Of a stretch of DNA of 51,723 nt, positions 25,962-33,686 are shown one piece after another. The translations under genes were made by a program, and so were the position numbers. Every line of letters starts with the position of its first letter. Within the stretch, counting starts at the first letter, position 1. Source of the DNA: Lysinibacillus sp. ZYM-1 (GTDB lineage Bacteria; Bacillota; Bacilli; Bacillales_A; Planococcaceae); assembly GCF_001308875.1 (NCBI RefSeq), contig NZ_KQ465134.1:1-51723 (forward strand), read 5' to 3'. The notes under the pieces were generated by a model that was given only the letters and a program-made list of their open reading frames with translations, did no database searches and was not told the origin of the DNA.

Positions 25962-26843
25962 TTATACTTTTTCCTCATCGGGTTCTACATGAACATGAAC
26001 TTCGTAAACTCCCTGGCCATTAATCATCTTATCTTCAACATGACAAGCTACCTCATGTGCCTCTGTAATATCCATATTTGCATTTACTAGGATGACTACA
26101 TCAATAACTTCATTGTTGCCATAATTTCTACCTCTGATTTCCTTAATGCCAATAACGCCATCTAACTTTAAAATAATATTTTTGTAGTTTTGAAGTATCT
26201 TTTCATCAAATCCGTCAGAAAGTTCGTGAGAAGCTTCTTTGAAAATATCCCAAGCTGTTTTACAAATTAAAAAACCGACAATAATAGCTGTTACTGTATC
26301 TAACCACGGCATATGTAATTGTGATCCGAATATACCTACTGCTGTTCCAATACTTACCCACGCATCTGACAAATTGTCTTTGGCCGCTGCCATAACGGCT
26401 TTACTATTTATCTTATCAGCCAATTTTTTGTTATAACGATATACAAAATACATAACCAATGCTGATCCTAGTCCTACATAGGCTGCAAAAATGTCAGGCG
26501 TTTCTTTTCCACCTTGAAAAATTGAAGTAAAAGCATCGAATAATACTTGAATACCAACTGCCATCATAATAAAAGAAGCTACCATTGAAGCAATTGTTTC
26601 GCTTTTCCAATGACCGTATCTATGGTCATGGTCTGCAGGTTTTTGTGAAAGTTTAAGTCCTATTAGTACCGCAATCGAGGCAATAATATCCGTCGTATTA
26701 TTTAGCCCATCCGCCTTTAATGCATCTGAACCACTCATGTAACCAATTCCAACCTTTATTATGGACAAAACTATATAAGCAATAATACTGATTATTGCAC
26801 CACGTTCACCTAATTTAAGATTATTGTATCTTTCTTCTTCCAA
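25962..26843 (-). CDS. Cation diffusion facilitator (CDF) metal exporter
   Basis: A 293-aa membrane antiporter that exports divalent metal (Zn, Mn, Co or Fe; not resolvable). Transmembrane part from about residue 15 to 205, with the metal-site motif DGLNNTTDIIAS and DHDHRYGHWKSETIAS. The cytosolic C-terminal domain (NIILKLDGVIGIKEIRGRNY, then HVEDKMINGQGVYEVHVHVE) carries the dimerisation fold. GGGAGGT is 7 nt before a TTG at 26843, which I take as start; an upstream GTG at 26867 lacks an SD. Two small frames upstream may be a leader (see findings). Confidence 0.88.
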   Translation of the reverse strand: MEEERYNNLKLGERGAIISIIAYIVLSIIKVGIGYMSGSDALKADGLNNTTDIIASIAVLIGLKLSQKPADHDHRYGHWKSETIASMVASFIMMAVGIQVLFDAFTSIFQGGKETPDIFAAYVGLGSALVMYFVYRYNKKLADKINSKAVMAAAKDNLSDAWVSIGTAVGIFGSQLHMPWLDTVTAIIVGFLICKTAWDIFKEASHELSDGFDEKILQNYKNIILKLDGVIGIKEIRGRNYGNNEVIDVVILVNANMDITEAHEVACHVEDKMINGQGVYEVHVHVEPDEEKV

Positions 26844-26872
26844 CTCATTTACCTCCCATTTAAGCACTTTTT

Positions 26873-26974
26873 TTATAATAACAGCCCAACCTCGAGTGGG
26901 TCTACAGCAATCTTTTTGCCTAAACCTACATAAGTGGAAGTAATATAAAAGAGTTGTTTATAGGAAAAATTCAT
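26873..26974 (-). CDS. Possible 33-codon upstream frame of the CDF gene
   Basis: An ATG frame encodes MNFSYKQLFYITSTYVGLGK and KIAVDPLEVGLLL and stops 29 bp before the CDF start. No good SD is seen, so this may be a leader peptide or the end of a lost gene. The protein-like C-terminus (GLGKKIAVDPLEVG) makes pure chance less likely. Confidence 0.25.
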   Translation of the reverse strand: MNFSYKQLFYITSTYVGLGKKIAVDPLEVGLLL

Positions 26975-27171
26975 TACCAAAAGAAGTAGTCTTTCGAATT
27001 TCAAAATTTATTTCAATATATTATTTCTAACCCCATTTCTCATCATACTGATCCCCTCCTTTGTGTGATAAACCTTATTACTAAGTCATCAATGGGCACA
27101 ATTTAAATTCGAGCTGTGGCTCTTCAGGCTATCCACTGACAAATAAAAGGTGTATATGAATGAAATACAGA

Positions 27172-27213
27172 AAAACACTTAATACATTGGTATGACAACG
27201 TTTTAAGTGTTTT
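27172..27213 (-). terminator. Intrinsic terminator
   Basis: An 11-bp stem (AAAACACTTAA / TTAAGTGTTTT) with a five-base U tract on the minus strand, 62 bp after the stop at 27276. Confidence 0.7.
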
Positions 27214-27275
27214 ATTTCGTCCCAAAACTTTCATTTGGGAATGTTTTATTGAATTTTGTTGTATAAATTTCAAGT

Positions 27276-27704
27276 TCATTTCTCAAAAGTCAGATTTATT
27301 TTTGTGTATAGATTCTGTCGTTTTAATGGATAATGGTTATTTGACAACAGTTGTAATAACAATTTTCGTGCTTGCTCATAGGTTTTATATTCCTGAAAAA
27401 AATGATTATAGTTTGCTATCCGGTCTTCCAAAAATTCATATTGATTATAGTATTCAAAAAAAGACTTATATAGCATGTCAATTTGTCCTTGTGGGATTTG
27501 ATTTATCTTATCATCTAAAATATAACTTAATGTTCCAGCTATATTCACACAGTAATAACGAAAATCTTCATAGAAATCCACCTCATCGGATATATTCAAA
27601 AATTCTGTTCGAAAATCTTCACATATTTTATTAATATCTCTAGTAGGAAATGGTTTTCTTAATTCGGTTTTAATTTCAGCTAGTTGTTTTAGAATATCAT
27701 CCAT
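27276..27704 (-). CDS. Hypothetical helical protein
   Basis: A 142-aa soluble, acidic and aromatic protein predicted all-alpha (MDDILKQLAEIKTELRKPFP, EFLNISDEVDFYEDFRYYCV, YNQYEFLEDRIANYNHFFQE). GGGGTGAAAAT precedes the ATG. It lies 44 bp downstream of the DUF1878-like gene on the same strand and is probably co-transcribed with it. No family recognised. Confidence 0.6.
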   Translation of the reverse strand: MDDILKQLAEIKTELRKPFPTRDINKICEDFRTEFLNISDEVDFYEDFRYYCVNIAGTLSYILDDKINQIPQGQIDMLYKSFFEYYNQYEFLEDRIANYNHFFQEYKTYEQARKLLLQLLSNNHYPLKRQNLYTKINLTFEK

Positions 27705-27748
27705 ATTTTCACCCCTATAAGTATGTCATTTTAAATTACATAAGTTTG

Positions 27749-28183
27749 TTAATGTCCTTCTAATTGGTTCAATAGATAGTCACATAGTTCTTTATAAATG
27801 GATTGCCTTTTTAAATTTAAGATAAAGTGTTTTGCATTTATTTCTTTATTATGATAGATACAGTTCAAGTAATGTTCGAATTCAGAGATACTTGGTAATT
27901 CAGTTTTGTATATCTCTAAGGTGTCAATTTGATAGGTTTTTAACAACGTTTTTAATGATTCATCATCTTTGTTTAACTCGTGATAACTATGGAAGTTATT
28001 ATCATTACGCTCGTTTAGACGATAATAGAAAGCTGATAGTATCTTCATTACAGCATTAACTTGGGTTTCCTCGAATTCATTATCCAAGGCATACATAAAA
28101 AAAGGGAATTCATCATCATTAACCATAAATTTAAGTAGTTTAATTTGATATTTTAATTGCCTGATTTCTTGCTCTACATTCAT
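27749..28183 (-). CDS. DUF1878-like protein (YhaI type)
   Basis: A 144-aa soluble protein. EIRQLKYQIKLLKFMVNDDE, then FPFFMYALDNEFEETQVNAV and MKILSAFYYRLNE resemble the N-terminal layout of YhaI/DUF1878, where a coiled start is followed by a YPFxxLxID-type motif. Function unknown in all members. AGAGGTGAAG precedes the ATG. It is first gene of a two-gene unit with the 27276 gene. Confidence 0.6.
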   Translation of the reverse strand: MNVEQEIRQLKYQIKLLKFMVNDDEFPFFMYALDNEFEETQVNAVMKILSAFYYRLNERNDNNFHSYHELNKDDESLKTLLKTYQIDTLEIYKTELPSISEFEHYLNCIYHNKEINAKHFILNLKRQSIYKELCDYLLNQLEGH

Positions 28184-28235
28184 TTCTTCACCTCTTTTAT
28201 CATACTAACATAAATTGGATACCATTCTCTTATTG

Positions 28236-28312
28236 AAAACCTGCTCCATTAATATAAGTAGAAAAAGGCTCTACTCCTTATTGAAGTAAAGCCCCGTTAG
28301 CACAGTTAGTAG
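28236..28312. repeat. Dispersed palindromic element, type B
   Basis: Inverted arms AAAAGGCTCTACTCCTTATTG and AAGCCCCGTTAGCACAGTTA; it belongs to the same family as the copies at 8932 and 19530. Confidence 0.5.
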
Positions 28313-28320
28313 ATAGATAT

Positions 28321-28518
28321 TTATTGAAAGTTATTACTAATTAATTGAAAAAATCCAAACATATTCGGTAATATAAAGATCAAAAATAGCCCTGTAAACG
28401 AGAAGGTTATAAATCTTTTTCTATCTATACCAACTCTTAATTCCCAGAGTCCCAGGCATACTAAATACAAACCTATCAACATACTAATCATTGGTAACAT
28501 TACTAAATAAATATTCAT
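28321..28518 (-). CDS. Small two-helix membrane protein
   Basis: A 65-aa protein with helices YLVMLPMISMLIGLYLVCLG and FITFSFTGLFLIFILPNMFG separated by a basic loop (LRVGIDRKR). AAAGGAG precedes the ATG (9 nt). No family recognised. Confidence 0.6.
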   Translation of the reverse strand: MNIYLVMLPMISMLIGLYLVCLGLWELRVGIDRKRFITFSFTGLFLIFILPNMFGFFQLISNNFQ

Positions 28519-28957
28519 TTCATTTTCTCCTTTTACTGATTACGTTTTATATGTATCTCTTTGAATTGACATAGTCCCTTTACTTTAATACGTCTGGCAT
28601 GAATATAAGTTCCATTTTTAAATAAATTTTCCATTTAAAATTAACAAAAATCTTAAACTAACCTACTCTTTTAGTTTAAGTACTTTTCTTTACAATCTCC
28701 ACGTCCAATTTAATGATTGTATTTTATTCAATTAAATGGTCCATTTCATGAAGAAAGACGCTTTCCTTGGCCCGCCTAAACAACCTTTTCCTCATCTTAC
28801 ACACTCGCGTCACTTAACAAGGAATTATGCTTGTCGATTCAGCAGTGGCCGCTATCCTCTTACTTAAACTATTTAGGGCATACATCCAAGCCAAGCTCTG
28901 ACATTAGGCATAAACTGGTTATATGTCTAATTTAAAAAAAGAGGTGAATCTTGACTT
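28519..28957. other. Spacer with a truncated repeat and GC-rich patch
   Basis: A partial type A element (28735-28775: CATTTCATGAAGAAAGACGC, then TTTCCTTGGCCCG) runs into about 130 bp of noticeably higher GC (28776-28910). No reading frame there is convincing. It may be a scar of mobile DNA. Confidence 0.35.
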
Positions 28958-29200
28958 ATGCGATATATGGAAGAAATGCCTTTCTATGGACAAAATCCAA
29001 GGGGTCTTGAAAATTGTATATTTCGTTTCACGTATATGTGGCTTAGAAACGGTGACAATTTCTGGTTCTTTCTAACTACTGTTGGACACGAAAGAGCGTA
29101 TGGCTACAGGTTTTTCGGTGGAAGATGGAATCAATATTCCATTGCTTTAAGAGACATTGACTCCTTCCGTTGTTCTCATCCGACTCCTACTCCATATTAG
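28958..29200 (+). CDS. Conserved small aromatic-rich protein, function unknown
   Basis: An 80-aa protein rich in Phe, Tyr, Arg and Gly (EMPFYGQNPRGLENCIFRFT, YMWLRNGDNFWFFLTTVGHE, YRFFGGRWNQYSIALRDIDS). I recall relatives in Bacillus and Lysinibacillus annotated only as hypothetical. No membrane helix. GAGGTG lies 11 nt before the ATG. It could be a spore or surface component by composition, but this is a guess. Confidence 0.65.
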   Translation: MRYMEEMPFYGQNPRGLENCIFRFTYMWLRNGDNFWFFLTTVGHERAYGYRFFGGRWNQYSIALRDIDSFRCSHPTPTPY

Positions 29201-29336
29201 AAAACTGCACCTGACCTTTTTTAACCTTATCATTCAGTCTTACTTTAGAATGTGCGGGCTTTCTTAATTAGAGATCGTTTTTTGTATCTAATACAGTAAA
29301 CACCAGATACACTTGCGTGTCCCTTCAATCATGTAT

Positions 29337-29367
29337 AAAACGTTAATCTTTCGGTTAGCGTTTTTTA
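29337..29367 (+). terminator. Intrinsic terminator
   Basis: AAAACGTTAA pairs with TTAGCGTTTT (one G-U) and is followed by TTATA. It lies 136 bp after the 80-aa gene. The rest of 29201-29571 holds no gene. Confidence 0.7.
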
Positions 29368-29571
29368 TACTGAATTTAGAATGAACGCCAAAACGAACAT
29401 AAGTTTAATCCTTCACAACTTCCCTTTTCATGTCCATATTCGTTCCTTTTTCCTCGTAATGTACAGCAAAAATTAAATTTCATTCTTTATATAACCGTCA
29501 CAAAGTTGTCACTTACGAAGATTTTATCAAATCTATATACTAACTCTAGTAACAGAAAGGAGTGTTGACAT

Positions 29572-30063
29572 ATGCCAACTACTAGAAAAGAAAGTCTCTA
29601 TTTTGGTTTAATCATGTGTTTTGGAATGGTACTTTTTATGACTCTTTATAACTTTTACCTTAAAGGTACATTCGGACAAGTATCTCTCTTAGGAGGAATA
29701 ACTGATTTTTTTATAGGGTTTATTGTTGCCATAATTCTTGACTTGTTCCTAGTAGGACCTCTAGCTAAAAGAATAGCTTATCGATTAACAACAAATACAT
29801 CCAATGTTCTTTTTAAAGTTCTGACAATATCCACCTGTATGGTTATTGGAATGGCTTTTTTCATGTCCATTTACGGTTTGGTAACAAGTTATTTTCACAA
29901 TGGTTTATCTTCCAACTCGGTTATAAAGGAATTTTTCTCCGTTTTTTGTAGGAATTTTATTGTAGCCTTGCCCTTGCAAATCATTATTATGGGTCCCATT
30001 GTACGTTATATTTTCAGTAAGTATATAAAAACTACTCAAAATAACGTAGCATTAAAAAATTAA
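29572..30063 (+). CDS. DUF2798 membrane protein (two repeats)
   Basis: A 163-aa integral membrane protein with four helices made of two related halves: LYFGLIMCFGMVLFMTLYNF ... DLFLVGPLAKRI, and VLTISTCMVIGMAFFMSIYG ... QIIIMGPIVRYI. Each half ends in a hydrophobic GP motif, as in DUF2798 proteins. Function unknown. GAAAGGAGTG precedes the ATG. Spacer repeat copy 2 follows. Confidence 0.85.
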   Translation: MPTTRKESLYFGLIMCFGMVLFMTLYNFYLKGTFGQVSLLGGITDFFIGFIVAIILDLFLVGPLAKRIAYRLTTNTSNVLFKVLTISTCMVIGMAFFMSIYGLVTSYFHNGLSSNSVIKEFFSVFCRNFIVALPLQIIIMGPIVRYIFSKYIKTTQNNVALKN

Positions 30064-30078
30064 GACGGGCTATTTACA

Positions 30079-30129
30079 TTACGTTTCATGTAGCCATTGA
30101 GATTTATTCTTTTTGGTTACTTTTTTGAT
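30079..30129 (+). repeat. Two-copy spacer repeat, copy 2
   Basis: TACGTTTCATGTAGCCATTG, then AGATTTATTCTTTTTGGTTA and CTTTTTTGAT. See copy 1 at 24115. The spacer from here to 30395 holds no gene. Confidence 0.7.
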
Positions 30130-30395
30130 CTAAGGGGAACTCACTCCTTAGCCCCTACTTAAATTACTTACTTGCTCAAGTTCTTTCCCCAAGGCTCTGT
30201 AACTCCCGACATACCTTGTACCAGCTTTAGATTTGTGGTAAATGTCTTTTGAATCAATATGCATTATCAGGGCAATTTGTACCTTGAGCTCGTCGCAACA
30301 AATTTTCCCCAACTTATAGCTCTATAAGGTTGGATAAATACCTCTAAACTTCCAATAACTATACATACTATAGACATAGAAAGGAGGGATATTTC

Positions 30396-30506
30396 ATGAG
30401 CTATTATTGTGGAGGCAATAGCGGTGGTGGCTATGGTTCATCATTCGTTCTAATTGTTGTTCTATTTATTCTATTAATTATTGTCGGCGCTACTTTCTTG
30501 TATTAA
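30396..30506 (+). CDS. YjcZ-family sporulation membrane protein
   Basis: A 36-aa tiny protein: a Gly/Ser-rich N-terminus (MSYYCGGNSGGGYGSS) and one hydrophobic helix (FVLIVVLFILLIIVGATFLY), diagnostic of the YjcZ/tiny-TM family found in spore formers. GAAAGGAGGGAT precedes the ATG. A CATACTATA box about 25 bp upstream resembles a SigK -10 element (CATAnnnTA), suggesting late mother-cell expression. Confidence 0.88.
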   Translation: MSYYCGGNSGGGYGSSFVLIVVLFILLIIVGATFLY

Positions 30507-30747
30507 TCTCTAATCACCCTTTTGTTCACATAGATGAATAGAACAAAAGATAGATAGTCATAGCAGAACCACTGTTTCCAGCCTATTTTCCGTCCCAAAT
30601 TATCAGATAAAAGTCTATTACCCTTTCTTATGAGCTCCCAAAATCATAATATTTATCGTTATATAAATTTCCATTTATACAATAGATAAATATCGCAATT
30701 CATATTAACAACTATTCATAAAATAGATGATAGAAGGGGGGGAATTA

Positions 30748-30867
30748 ATGATGTCTCAAGAATATGGTAATGGAAGTGGTTATGGATCTGGATCATCTTT
30801 TGCTCTAATTGTTGTACTATTTATTCTTCTGATTATTGTCGGTGCTAGCTTCATGTCAAGATACTAG
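30748..30867 (+). CDS. YjcZ-family sporulation membrane protein, paralogue
   Basis: A 39-aa protein (38 if the second ATG is used): SQEYGNGSGYGSGSSF then the helix ALIVVLFILLIIVGASF. It is about three quarters identical to the 30396 protein through the helix, so a local duplication. GGGGGGG precedes the start. CATAAAATA at 30717-30725 fits the SigK -10 pattern. A terminator follows. Confidence 0.88.
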   Translation: MMSQEYGNGSGYGSGSSFALIVVLFILLIIVGASFMSRY

Positions 30868-30966
30868 TAATGTCCCATACGGTCTCTGATGCTATGCTCG
30901 TCTCTATTGCTCATAATTTCTAGGATAATTCAAACTAACTTATCCTTTACACCTACCAATAGTCAT

Positions 30967-30997
30967 AAGGGTCACTATCCTCCGTGTGACCCTTTTT
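30967..30997 (+). terminator. Terminator of the YjcZ paralogue
   Basis: AAGGGTCAC pairs with GTGACCCTT, with TTT following on the plus strand, 100 bp after the stop. Confidence 0.75.
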
Positions 30998-31003
30998 AAG
31001 TCC

Positions 31004-31147
31004 TTAATTTTTCGGAAGGTTTATTGGATGCATCCCCTTCTCTTTTTGTCGTTGTTGGGTCAATTCTTTTGACGGAGGATCATCCTCCGAAACCTCGTAT
31101 TTAGAAATAAAACAGTTATCTAATATAGAATTATAGGATGTCATCAT
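31004..31147 (-). CDS. Possible 47-aa protein following the VOC gene
   Basis: A frame starting ATGATG 2 nt after the VOC gene's stop encodes SILDNCFISKYEVSEDDPPS, then KELTQQRQKEKGMHPINLPK. The hydrophilic sequence looks protein-like, but there is no SD of its own; coupling to the VOC gene would be needed. It contains a perfect hairpin (CGGAGGA-TCA-TCCTCCG, 31073-31089). Confidence 0.3.
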   Translation of the reverse strand: MMTSYNSILDNCFISKYEVSEDDPPSKELTQQRQKEKGMHPINLPKN

Positions 31148-31149
31148 GT

Positions 31150-31896
31150 TTAACTATTTATAATTTTCAAGTTTCCTATTTCAAGTTGATTTGTTGATTT
31201 TTCTTCATTCTTACAGTCCAAAATTACTTCAACTGAATGTTCTTTAGATTCCACAAATGAAATAGTTTGTTTTTCAAGAGCAATGGTGATTGTCTCACCC
31301 TCTGTTTTATAATCTTGAAAAAGTGCTTTTAGTATATTTTTGTCTTGTTCTGTCAATGTGCCGTAAATCTTCACTTCTAGTATGCCATTTATATTTTTTT
31401 CTCTACTATTTGGCACCATATACTGTTGCATAAATGCTTTGCTTTTTTCATCATTCAACTGCTGTAAGAAAAATTGAAAAGGTATCACTTCAAATTTAGG
31501 TAAATTTGAATTTTTCCAAGGCATCGTCTTACTCAGTAAATTAAAGAACCATCTGAATCTTAATGGTTTTGGTGGTGATACCTGAATGTTGTGACGAATA
31601 AGATTCTGATAGGCCGCTTCAATATCATCTACTTCTAATGCAAAGCCAATAAGTCCCCTATGCCCTCTTTGATAATCCTTTGTCCAATTCTCTAACCACC
31701 CACCACCATCATTCGATTTGATTTTAACCAATTCAAAGTACTCGTTGCCAATCCAAATATTCGATACTTTAAATCCTTTTGTCCCCTTTCCCCATTTTGG
31801 TTCATATGGGAGACCTAATGATCGAACTTTCTCAATAAAACTTTTATCTTCTTGTACAAAACTATCGACATTTACAACTAAATGGTCTATTTTCAT
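31150..31896 (-). CDS. VOC-superfamily (glyoxalase-like domain) protein
   Basis: A 248-aa soluble protein. The N-terminal half has the glyoxalase-like pattern: MKIDHLVVNVDSFVQEDKSF, NIWIGNEYFELVKIKSND and LIGFALEVDDIEAAYQNLIR. The second half (LEVKIYGTLTEQDKNILKAL) repeats part of the fold. Metal ligands fit H4 and E in YFELV. Substrate unknown. The start is the ATG at 31896, 9 nt after GAGGGG; two upstream in-frame ATGs are too close to or beyond the SD. Confidence 0.78.
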   Translation of the reverse strand: MKIDHLVVNVDSFVQEDKSFIEKVRSLGLPYEPKWGKGTKGFKVSNIWIGNEYFELVKIKSNDGGGWLENWTKDYQRGHRGLIGFALEVDDIEAAYQNLIRHNIQVSPPKPLRFRWFFNLLSKTMPWKNSNLPKFEVIPFQFFLQQLNDEKSKAFMQQYMVPNSREKNINGILEVKIYGTLTEQDKNILKALFQDYKTEGETITIALEKQTISFVESKEHSVEVILDCKNEEKSTNQLEIGNLKIINS

Positions 31897-32006
31897 ATAG
31901 CTCATCCCCTCTATGTGTTTAGTTCTTTTAACACTATTCACTTCTATACTCTAATAGGACCGAAACGAAAAGGAGTTCCAACTTTGCTTGGAGCAGTATG
32001 GAACAA

Positions 32007-32729
32007 TCACGCATTTAAGTCTGTTATTGCAGGAATATTAATTTCTTTTACACATGATACCGGTGATAAATTAATTACACATTGCACGATAGATACAATA
32101 TCTTGTACAGGAATGCGTGTACCTTCATATAAATGAATGGCTTTTTCGGCTCCTTCTTCATAAGGGACCTCTGCTGCCAGTTCCCCAGGATTAATACAAG
32201 TGACAGGGATTTTATCTTCTCTTAAATGTTCACGTAGAGCATTTGTAATACCTCGTATGCCGAATTTAGATGTGACGAATGAAACTTGTGAATTATTTGT
32301 GTGATCTAATCCTGCTGTTGAACCAATTAAAATAATTTTTCCACTTTTCGCTTGTCTTAAATTCGGTAAAAGCGCCTGAATATATGTAATAGTAGAAGTT
32401 AGATTGATATTGATTAAGTTTGAAATATCTTCGACTTCATCCTTATCAAATGTATAGTCATCCTCAAAACCCCGCTTTTCCCATACCCCAACATTATAAA
32501 TTAGTACATCAATAGCAATGTCCTTTAACTTTTCTTTTAAAGATGGTATTTGCTGTTGGCTAGACAAATCAATGGAGATCCATTGACGATTTACACCATC
32601 ATTGATATCTATACTCTTAGGTCGTGTACGTGAAACCATCCATACAGTATCGCCCTTCACGGGTAAGCCTTTTACAAAAGCATCACCTAATCCTTGACTT
32701 GCTCCAAATACAATAATATTTTTACTCAT
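32007..32729 (-). CDS. Short-chain dehydrogenase/reductase with Phe in place of catalytic Tyr
   Basis: A 240-aa Rossmann protein: cofactor motif VFGASQGLGDA (residues 7-17), LIYNVGVW in place of NNAG, and catalytic-type Ser137 in IGSTAG. Where SDRs have YxxxK this protein has FVTSK (Phe151, Lys155), so the usual proton donor is missing. PGELAAE follows as in the family. It may be inactive as a reductase or use another residue. GAAAGGATGG lies before the ATG at 32729. It is monocistronic. Confidence 0.85.
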   Translation of the reverse strand: MSKNIIVFGASQGLGDAFVKGLPVKGDTVWMVSRTRPKSIDINDGVNRQWISIDLSSQQQIPSLKEKLKDIAIDVLIYNVGVWEKRGFEDDYTFDKDEVEDISNLININLTSTITYIQALLPNLRQAKSGKIILIGSTAGLDHTNNSQVSFVTSKFGIRGITNALREHLREDKIPVTCINPGELAAEVPYEEGAEKAIHLYEGTRIPVQDIVSIVQCVINLSPVSCVKEINIPAITDLNA

Positions 32730-32927
32730 TTTTACCATCCTTTCAAAATTACTGTTATCATTATTAGATTATAGTAATTTTAAAATTAAATCTATTATGA
32801 ACTGGGACCATCCTAAACAAAGAGAGGTATGAGCTCGGAGAAATCGGAAATAGAATAAGCAAATGATGCATCGGTTTGAGCCATTGTCATATGAAATGAT
32901 TAGTCAACCAAAGCTTAAAAAATGTAA

Positions 32928-32957
32928 AAACCAGATACTCCACCGAGCACCTGGTTT
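32928..32957. terminator. ACCAGGT-family hairpin
   Basis: AAACCAG pairs with CTGGTTT, with an inner CTC/GAG pairing; TATTTTTA follows on the plus strand. Flanking genes are both on the minus strand, so it may end the 32981 gene's transcript. Confidence 0.6.
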
Positions 32958-32980
32958 ATTTTTATAGAATTCTGTTTTTA

Positions 32981-33142
32981 TTATTGGGACAAATCTTCAG
33001 TTGATTTTTCAAATGCTAGTAGATGTCCATCCATTTTTGCTTTTTCAAGTTCTTCCATATATTCTTCTTTTCTTTCATCAAGTCTTGAATCAAGTGTGTT
33101 TTGATAACCCGGAAATAGATTGTAATCTACTGGTTTACCCAT
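32981..33142 (-). CDS. Small hydrophilic protein with clear SD
   Basis: A 53-aa soluble protein, highly charged and probably helical (MGKPVDYNLFPGYQNTLDSR, then LDERKEEYMEELEKAKMDGH). AAGAGGTGAAC is positioned correctly before the ATG at 33142, and a hairpin terminator follows 24 bp after the stop. It is a complete small gene; no family recognised. Confidence 0.7.
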   Translation of the reverse strand: MGKPVDYNLFPGYQNTLDSRLDERKEEYMEELEKAKMDGHLLAFEKSTEDLSQ

Positions 33143-33398
33143 AAGTTCACCTCTTATTCTCTATTTTTTTACTCATTATAGAATATATTGATATTTTCTG
33201 ACAATTACTTTCGGTATTTTTGATTATAAGGGCTGACAAGACATCACAACTGTCGTCTTATAAGAAACTTTTAACTATATTTTATTACCTATACGGAATA
33301 TATGATAAAAGCCTCACTATGCTGATATAGGTTCGTCTACTCTAATTGTCGAGAACTCAGTTACGAATTGTGAAAGTGCGACACTCCATTTGCTTTTG

Positions 33399-33686
33399 TT
33401 AAGGAAATGGTATAATAAACCAACCAACGAAAAATATAACAATCATAAATAAAACAAGATAGCAGCCAAGAAAGATTCCCCACATTCCTAGAGAACGGCT
33501 AGATTTTGAAATAGTTGCAATGATACCAAAAATGAATATCAAGATAATGAAATTCCTACTAGTAAATGGAGCATCATAGCCCACGATAATCCAACTATTA
33601 ATCATTATTAGCGTCCATAAGCCTAAGCTAACACTAGCCCAGCCAAAAACATTAAAAATGGACTGTTTTAACGCACCCAATTCCAT
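33399..33686 (-). CDS. Membrane protein in sigma-factor operon
   Basis: A 95-aa protein with three hydrophobic helices (residues about 12-34, 45-60, 68-92). The ATG at 33686 lies inside the end of the anti-sigma gene (19-nt overlap) and has GGGGAGG 8 nt upstream. As third gene of the unit it may be a target or a partner of the sigma/anti-sigma pair. No family recognised. Confidence 0.7.
   Translation of the reverse strand: MELGALKQSIFNVFGWASVSLGLWTLIMINSWIIVGYDAPFTSRNFIILIFIFGIIATISKSSRSLGMWGIFLGCYLVLFMIVIFFVGWFIIPFP

Noticed and set aside
26868..27007. Metal-sensing riboswitch before the CDF gene
   Set aside because: No recognisable NiCo or yybP-ykoY core and no terminator hairpin; small reading frames explain the sequence better.
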